From positions 59,869,561 through 59,933,560 of the forward strand of contig NC_088775.1 of the NCBI RefSeq assembly GCF_954871325.1: DNA of 64,000 nt, in the 5' to 3' direction. Each line of letters begins with the position of its first letter. The first letter of the stretch is position 1. The stretch is from Gordionus sp. m RMFG-2023. Its lineage: Eukaryota > Nematomorpha > Gordioida > Chordodea > Parachordodidae. Positions 57,944 through 64,000 of the stretch are shown in pieces. Both the position numbers and the translations under genes were made by a program. The notes under the pieces are model-generated. The model was not told the origin of the DNA. It saw only the letters and a program-made list of their open reading frames with translations, and did no database searches.

Positions 57944-60900
57944 CAGCTGGAATGCCCCTCCTTTTTAAGAATGAGGAGCTAGCTCCTTTTAAGGTTGCTT
58001 TAAATTTAATATATAAATTATATTATTTTTTAAATATTAATAATATTTGTTATTTAAAATTTAATGAAAATAAAATTTTATTTTATTTAAATTTATTCAT
58101 TATTAAATGTTGAGCCGAGTTTTATATTGATTTTTCATCTAATCATTTTAAACATTAAACATCAGTTTATCCTTTTTATATTGAAAATTTTTTGAAAAAT
58201 CTTGTAAGTCATATTAATATTCATTTTATAGATATATAATAAAAAATAGTTTTAGATATTATGGATTTAGAGATCATAGAAGAAGAAATCGAATTTCCAT
58301 TTCCACCATATAAAAAATATTTCAAGCTTATAGATGATACAGATGATAAAGTCAACTTAAAGGCGAAATGCCTATTATGTATTAACAACAAAAGGATATC
58401 TTTCTCTAAAATCTCGAGCTTTAATTTAAAAAAACATTTAAAAGTAAAATCAATATTTGTTTATTTTGTAATAATTTTTTTAAAATGGTTTTAATTATTT
58501 TTGGGCAATTCATTATATTAGTTGAGCTTGGGTTGTCAGATATGATGCTTTTTTATATTTTAATATTTATTTTAATTTTCTCATAACTTGTTCAACCTCC
58601 TTTTTATACATTTTTTTTCTAAATTTAAAGTATTTTTTTAAATTGAATTGTAACATCCAAATTAAAAATATACATTTTATTATGGTAAAATTTATATTTT
58701 ATTTAATCTTAATTTGATTTTTTCTTATTTTATTTTGATCAATAAACTTGGAAAATAATTATTTATTTTTATTTTATATTAATAAAATAAGTAAAACAAA
58801 ATAATAAAAAAATAAAGTAACTAAAAAGATATTTATACTGCTCATTAAATATTTGTCAATTTCTTATTTAAAAAATCTACCTTAATAATTTGATGTTTTA
58901 GATTATCAGTTAAAAATAAAGTTGATTTTTATAAGATAAATTTTAATTTAATTTATAAATTTATATTTAGAGAGTACATGTTAATCAATATACAAAAATT
59001 GAAAATCATATCAATAGTATAATAAAAAAGATATTAGCCAAAATATAAAGTCTTCTGAGAAAAAACAGTCAATATTAAATTTTAGTCAAAAAATATATGA
59101 ACCTACAAAAACTGAAGGAGATAATGCAATCATTGATTATGTCATTGAGACACTAGTTCCTTTATCAACGCTAGACAATCCTAGCTTTGTCAAAATGATA
59201 AAAACGTTTTCCCCTTCAGCAAAGGTAATGTGCCGCCAAACACTAATAGCAAAGATAGGTTTGCGTTATGATAAAATGATGGATGATATTATAGAAATGC
59301 TTTCTGGAGTATCTTATATTTGTACCACAGCTGATTGCTGGAGTGGATTTAGAAGGTAGTGCCTATATTTTTAAATGTGCTTGATTAATTTAACTTATAA
59401 AGGTCTTTTTTGGGTATAACAGCTCATTAGATTGACACAAAATCATTGCAAAGAAAATCAGCAGCTTTAGCCCTAAGACGTGTTCAAGGCAAGCATACTT
59501 TTGATGTTTTGGCCAAGATGATAATTGATATACATAAAAGCTTTAAAATTCAAAATAAAGTGATAAAAACCATTACTGATAATGGTATAAACTTTGTGAA
59601 AGCATTCAGGTAATCTTAAATATTTATTTTAAAATTATAACTTTCCTTTTATTTTTTAGAATGTTTGAAGATATAATCTGAGATGGATGATGATTTCCAA
59701 TTTGTGGATATTGATGATATCCTAAATAATAGGGCAGAAAGCTTTGATTATCTCCCTCAACATTCACGATGTGCTTGCCACAATCTCAATTTGGTGGCAA
59801 CAGTTGACGCAGAGAAAGCTTTAGGTGATAGAAGCTTTCAAATAGTATCTCAAAGTTTATTCCAAAAGTGTCAATCTTTGTGGAATAAACAAAATATGTC
59901 TACAAATATGGCTGACGATATTATCAGAAAGTTGGGTAGGTATCTAATATGCCCAAATTCCACTAGGTAGGATTCGTATTATGAGTCTATGGTTTGCTAG
60001 ATAAAATATAAGATGAAAAACAAAAAGATCTTGATGAGTTGTGTGATAACAATGGGCTTATACGCTTTAACTCTCAAGAAGGTAAATTTATTAAAGAGTA
60101 TAGTCAAGTAAATATTAATAAAATCGTTATCTTAGTGAAGTAAATAAATTTTAGGTTATGGAGCCTATGAAAAAAGCTCTAAAAATCCTTGAAGGGGAGC
60201 TTCATATGGACATGGGTTTCCTAAATCCAACCATTTCTAAACTTATTTCAAAATTAAACGAATTAACAGATTTAGAGTTTTGCCAACCTCTTGCAAAGTC
60301 TCTTATAAGCGGTATTAATAAAAGGTTTATAATAAAAAATAAATTATATCTATTTAAATAACTTTATTGCAGATTTTCAAATATTTATAATGATGAAAAT
60401 ATCATTGCAGCGATTGTCCATCCTGCATTCAAATTGAATTGGGAATGGATAAAAAATCCAAAAAATATGGAACTAAAAGGCAGATTAATTAAATTTTTAA
60501 GGAAACAAATACCCGACGGAAAAATAGCTACTACTAGTTCACGGGAACCTTGCAATGATTTGGAAGATTTCTTTGGATTCCATGAAATTGATCACCATGA
60601 AAATAATATATTGGATAGATATTTTTTAAATAATGATAGCAAAATTACTATTTTTGAACAATTCCCTGAATTAAAAAATATTTATATAAAATACAATACC
60701 CCGCTTCCCTCTAGTGCTCCTGTGGAGCGCCTATTTAGTATTGCAAAACAGGTCTTAAGGGAGAGGAGTGGGTGTTTGTTAGATTCTAATTTAGAAAATT
60801 TATTACTTTTAGAAGCTAATAAAAGATTATAAATATTTTGATATATCATATAATATAAATAAAACGTTTTGATAAAAAATATAATTTTGTTTCGTGTACC

Positions 60901-61057
60901 TTCTAAAAAAATGAAAATCAAAGGAGCGGTTATGGAGCGGCACTCCATTAGTTGGAGCGGGAGCGCTCCTTTTAATATGTAGAAGCGGGAGCTCGCTTCT
61001 TTTGAGAAGGTAGGAGCGGGAGCTCGTTACTTTTAAAAAGGAGCGTTAACAACTCTG
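57944..61057 (+). mobile_element. hAT transposon with six-exon transposase gene
   Basis: The right end is GTTAACAACTCTG (61057). The left end, CAGCTGGAATGCCCCTCC (57944), is less certain. Both tips carry CTCCTTTTTAA and GGAGCTCGCTCC-type motifs. No matching 8-bp TSD was found, so one flank may be rearranged. The element sits within or against the 3' part of the P-type transposase and encodes a BED-finger hAT transposase (58261-60832). Confidence 0.82.
58261..60832 (+). pseudogene. hAT transposase gene, six exons, lightly damaged
   Basis: Exons by splice sites: 58261-58443, 58971-59355, 59404-59609, 59660-60107, 60155-60324, 60373-60832. Domains: BED finger (KAKCLLC ... NLKKHLK-RVH, its last His encoded by exon 2), TTADCWSGF (first catalytic Asp block), [14 protein letters not shown] (second), LPQHSRCACHNLNLVATVD, EYSQ-VMEPMKKALKILEGE across the exon 4/5 join, and the dimerisation motif PSSAPVERLFSIAKQVL. 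Damage: a one-base loss in the A run near 59025, TAG at 59429 where Trp is expected, a frame change near 59680, TAG at 59968 (Trp expected), and TAA near 60010. Otherwise close to full length. Confidence 0.85.
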
Positions 61058-61245
61058 GTTACAGCCATTTTCAAATTCTTGTAAAATTAATTGTCAAAGG
61101 TAATCATTTATTAGTTTTAATACTATTTTTTTTAAAGATATTTAAATATAAAATTTTTCATTTTGCTGACTTGAGAAACCAGGAATTGAGAACTGGTATG
61201 AGGCAGAATCTTGCAAAAGCAATACAATTTAATAATCAATAAGTC
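61058..61245 (+). pseudogene. Possible displaced C-terminus of the P-type transposase
   Basis: After the hAT right end, the sequence reads KIFHFADLRNQELRTGMRQN then LAKAIQFNNQ and a stop, following a TTTTTTTTAAAG acceptor-like site near 61136. Position and basic character fit a P-type C-terminal tail separated by the hAT, but similarity was not confirmed. Confidence 0.4.
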
Positions 61246-62052
61246 ATGTAAATTAATATTTATATCTTCTTTTATATTTTAAAAATTATATTGTATAAAG
61301 ATCAGGCCTGATATAAGACATATTATAAAAATTATGATATTATATATTATCTATGCTAATGTAAATATATTTTATTTTTTATAGGTGATGATCGAATCAA
61401 AAAAAATGAATATTTATAATCAAAAATAATATGAATGTGAATCATCACATTGTTAAAAATACATTTTGTTTTTTAAAGTGTACACATTTACATTTTTATA
61501 TATATTGTATAAACCTTATTTAAATGATTTATATTATTATTTATACTCATGCAAAAAATGTTATTATTACATTATGTTTTTATTGAAAAAAAATAAAAGA
61601 TGTTTTCATTTGTCATTTAAATTATAATTAAGATGAAATAATTAAAACAAAAAAATGGTAAATGATTATTACATAATAGTAATTTAAAAATTAAGTGAGG
61701 TGAGCTCTTTATCCATCTTTTAAGATGGATCAAAAACTTATTTCATCTAGGACATATAATCCAAAATAATTTTTAATTGAAAGGATATTTTTTTATAAAA
61801 TCTTATATTCTTAACATAATTTATTGATCTTCATATCTACTTTTAGAGTATATCTTTGGTTCATCCTTTATAAAAAAATTAATAATACAAAATAAAAATA
61901 AGTTAAAAAAGTAAGAAAAAAATTAACACTGATTTCTCTTATTTGTAAAACAAAATTTGTAGATTTTATTTAATTATATCACAGATCTCATTTTTTTATA
62001 TAAATTTTGATTATTATTTTAAGGTATAAATAACTCGTATCAGGTCAATTCA
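61246..62052. other. AT-rich stretch, nothing identified
   Basis: Low-complexity AT-rich sequence without recognised features. Confidence 0.45.
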
Positions 62053-62500
62053 GCGAAACTTTTATCGCGAAGGAATTTTATAGCGAAACCAATTCCGCGA
62101 ATTTTTTTTCGCGAAACATTTATAGCGAAGGCAATATCGCGAATTTATTTCCGCGAAACCTTAACAGCGAATACATTTTAGCAAAACTTTGATCGCGAAC
62201 TCGTTATAGCGAATTTATTTCCGCGAAACCTTAACCGCGAATACTTTATAGCGAAACTTCTATCGCGAACTCTTTATAGCGAATTTATTTTCGCGAAACT
62301 TTAACCGCGAATACTTTATAGCGAATACATTTTGGCGAAACTTTGATCGCGAACTCATTATCGCGAATTTATTTCCGCGAAACCTAAACCGCGAATACAT
62401 TTTAGCAGCGAAACTTTAATCGCGAACCATTTATAGCGAATTTTCTACCGCGAATGTATTTGCACGAAATTATTATAGCGAGCGCATGACCGCGAAAATT
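62053..62500. repeat. 14-bp-periodic GCGAA minisatellite, about 32 units
   Basis: GCGAA recurs almost without exception every 14 bases over about 450 bp (one 16-base unit, one 3-base insertion). The nine bases between repeats vary among a few types, such as ACCTTAACC, TACTTTATA, TTTATTTCC, ACTTTGATC and CTCATTATC, which themselves recur in the same order, giving a partial higher-order period of about 70 bp. CpG-rich in an otherwise CpG-poor region. Confidence 0.93.
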
Positions 62501-64000
62501 GTGAATTTATTTTAAGTGAAATTGATATATTCAATATCTATTACCAACCGAAGTTTCTTAAATCATAAACGCAAATGTTTTAAGAATATTTTATTACGTA
62601 TTGTTTATTTAATAAGCATGTAACTTCTATCTGATGTGATAGAAAATATATTAGTCTTCCTGGTCTCACTCACTCATGGTTGTAAGTATGGAGCGGACAT
62701 TTTGGGTTAAGTTTTTACCAGAATAAGTTAACCCTCCCCCCAACATAATATTTAAAAGTGTGCTTTATGTCATTTAAACTAATACTTTATTTCTAATCTA
62801 GATAAAAAAAAATATACTGAAAGCTAAGAATTTTTTATTGATTTTCTCAGATTATTTTAATTATAGAAGATTTTACTGATGATTAATGTCTCCTAATTAC
62901 AATTTTGAGATAATGCACATCGATATAACTTTGATATAGTAGTAACTAATTCATTTGAATATTATGACCTTTCCTTTTTCTTCTATTCGCATTTTAATAA
63001 ATAGAAATAACTGCAAAGTTATAATTAATCAAAAAAAAATTCAAAATATTCTATTGGATTACATAAATTTGTAATATTTATGAAGAATAAATTATGGAAA
63101 TAAATCATTAGATCTTCAATTATTTTAGTTTTTTATTTTTGCTGATTTCACAAGTCTAACTAAACAATATAAAAAAAAATTAAAAAACGTAAAATAGTTT
63201 TCATCATTTTTTAAAATAATACCAGTTCAATTTAAATCATAGCGTTTTTATGAAAACGTCGCTAAACGCTTCTACTCAATTTGTTAGCATTTTTACTCAT
63301 TTTTTTTAATAAAATGGAATTAAAAAAATCAGGATTTTTTGAAAATAAATAGAAAATATTCCAAATCAAGAAAATAAAGATATTCCAATATCGGGAAATC
63401 AGGGCAAAATGGGTTAAGTGTTTATTTATTTACTTTTACATATTTTACCACGACAAGGGTGGGGGGGGGGAGGGTTGTTAAAAACATTTTCTAAATTTTG
63501 AGAAGAGTATATAAATAAAGGATAATAAAAAATAATTATAAAAAGTGGCTATATTTTAATTCTAGATTAAATAGGTGTCTTATTCAATTTTCTCATTTTG
63601 TAAATTGTAAAAAATTTTAGGCCCGGCCATACCTCACATATTCTAAGAGTGAGGTGGGATTTTTAATGACTAAAGGGTAAAAAGCGGGAAAGCACGACAA
63701 CTGCAATCCTTTTATATATAAATATTGGTGAATAATTTTTTTCAAATTATAATTTACAAATTTGAATATTATCCATATTTATAAAGTCAAAATATATAAA
63801 AATTAGATCCAAATCTACATATTTATCGGAAGGAATTTATTTTACTTAAAAGTTTATTATATATGAAAATAAATTTTAACTCTTCGCAATTCATGTCAAA
63901 ATTCTGCTTTACCATTAATTCGGCCGCTAATAAATCAAATGAGACCGAAGAATTTTTTCGCCTAATCATCTCTGAGCCAGTTATGTAAAATTAAAAATAA
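62501..64000. other. AT-rich region at the right edge
   Basis: A G(10) tract near 63461-63470. GGCCCGGCCATACCTCACA near 63621 resembles a GC-tipped MITE end. No gene is recognised. Confidence 0.45.

Noticed and set aside
62053-62500. CRISPR-like array
   Set aside because: Units are 14 bp with variable rather than conserved long repeats, and the window is eukaryotic with introns.

Overview
The window looks like AT-rich, intron-bearing animal DNA packed with mobile elements. An arthropod is plausible, and a copepod or sea-louse type genome would fit, but no feature here proves the taxon. Only one host gene is securely recognised: the 3' part of EMC1 (ER membrane protein complex subunit 1) on the + strand. 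Six exons are visible (7123-7236, 7432-7544, 8225-8436, 8579-8654, 9258-9409, 29840-30000), with canonical splice sites, compatible phases at all but one junction, a stop codon and poly(A) signals. Its last intron is about 20.4 kb and is almost entirely mobile DNA.

Layout. 1-3090: decayed Ty3/Gypsy LTR-retrotransposon body on the - strand, running off the left edge. 4033-7023: a palindromic foldback element with 8-bp target-site duplications (TSDs), ending 99 bp before an EMC1 exon. 10371-19217: an RTE-type LINE on the - strand with its own 14-bp TSD. It is interrupted by a small hAT remnant (10872-11857) and by a second, larger copy of the foldback element (12438-17051). 19310-20277: hAT-type MITEs. 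20684-29501: an 8.8-kb Mutator-like element with roughly 1-kb inverted repeats, carrying an OTU-type cysteine protease ORF upstream of a decayed MULE transposase, with other MITEs nested inside. 29840-30132: terminal EMC1 exon and poly(A) signals.

Downstream of EMC1 no host gene is certain. 30594-30968 is another MITE. 32424-37535 is a second foldback family with about 300-bp units, inserted into a GTCGACT-repeat element. 38446-39480 is a single arm related to the first foldback family. 39800-41257 is a piggyBac remnant. 41519-41770 is a Tc1/mariner fragment. 41900-43555 is a hAT transposase remnant. 44390-50720 is a large inverted-repeat region holding tandem units, a short LINE fragment and a nearly whole Tc1/mariner-like element (46243-49605), itself split by a hAT remnant (46980-48500). 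51121-51836 and 51944-52777 are further TIR elements with 8-bp TSDs. 54063-55330 holds a tRNA-derived SINE-like unit and a LINE fragment. 55552-55806 is an unidentified coding-like ORF. 56097-57940 is a P-element/THAP9-like transposase remnant. 57944-61057 is a six-exon hAT transposon. 62053-62500 is a strictly 14-bp-periodic GCGAA minisatellite.

The two most interesting themes are (i) several families of very long palindromic elements with 8-bp TSDs whose arms are arrays of repeated units, two of them inside EMC1 introns, and (ii) the association of an OTU protease ORF with a MULE transposase between long inverted repeats. Target-site duplications, nesting order and paralogous empty sites within the window allow much of the insertion history to be read directly.
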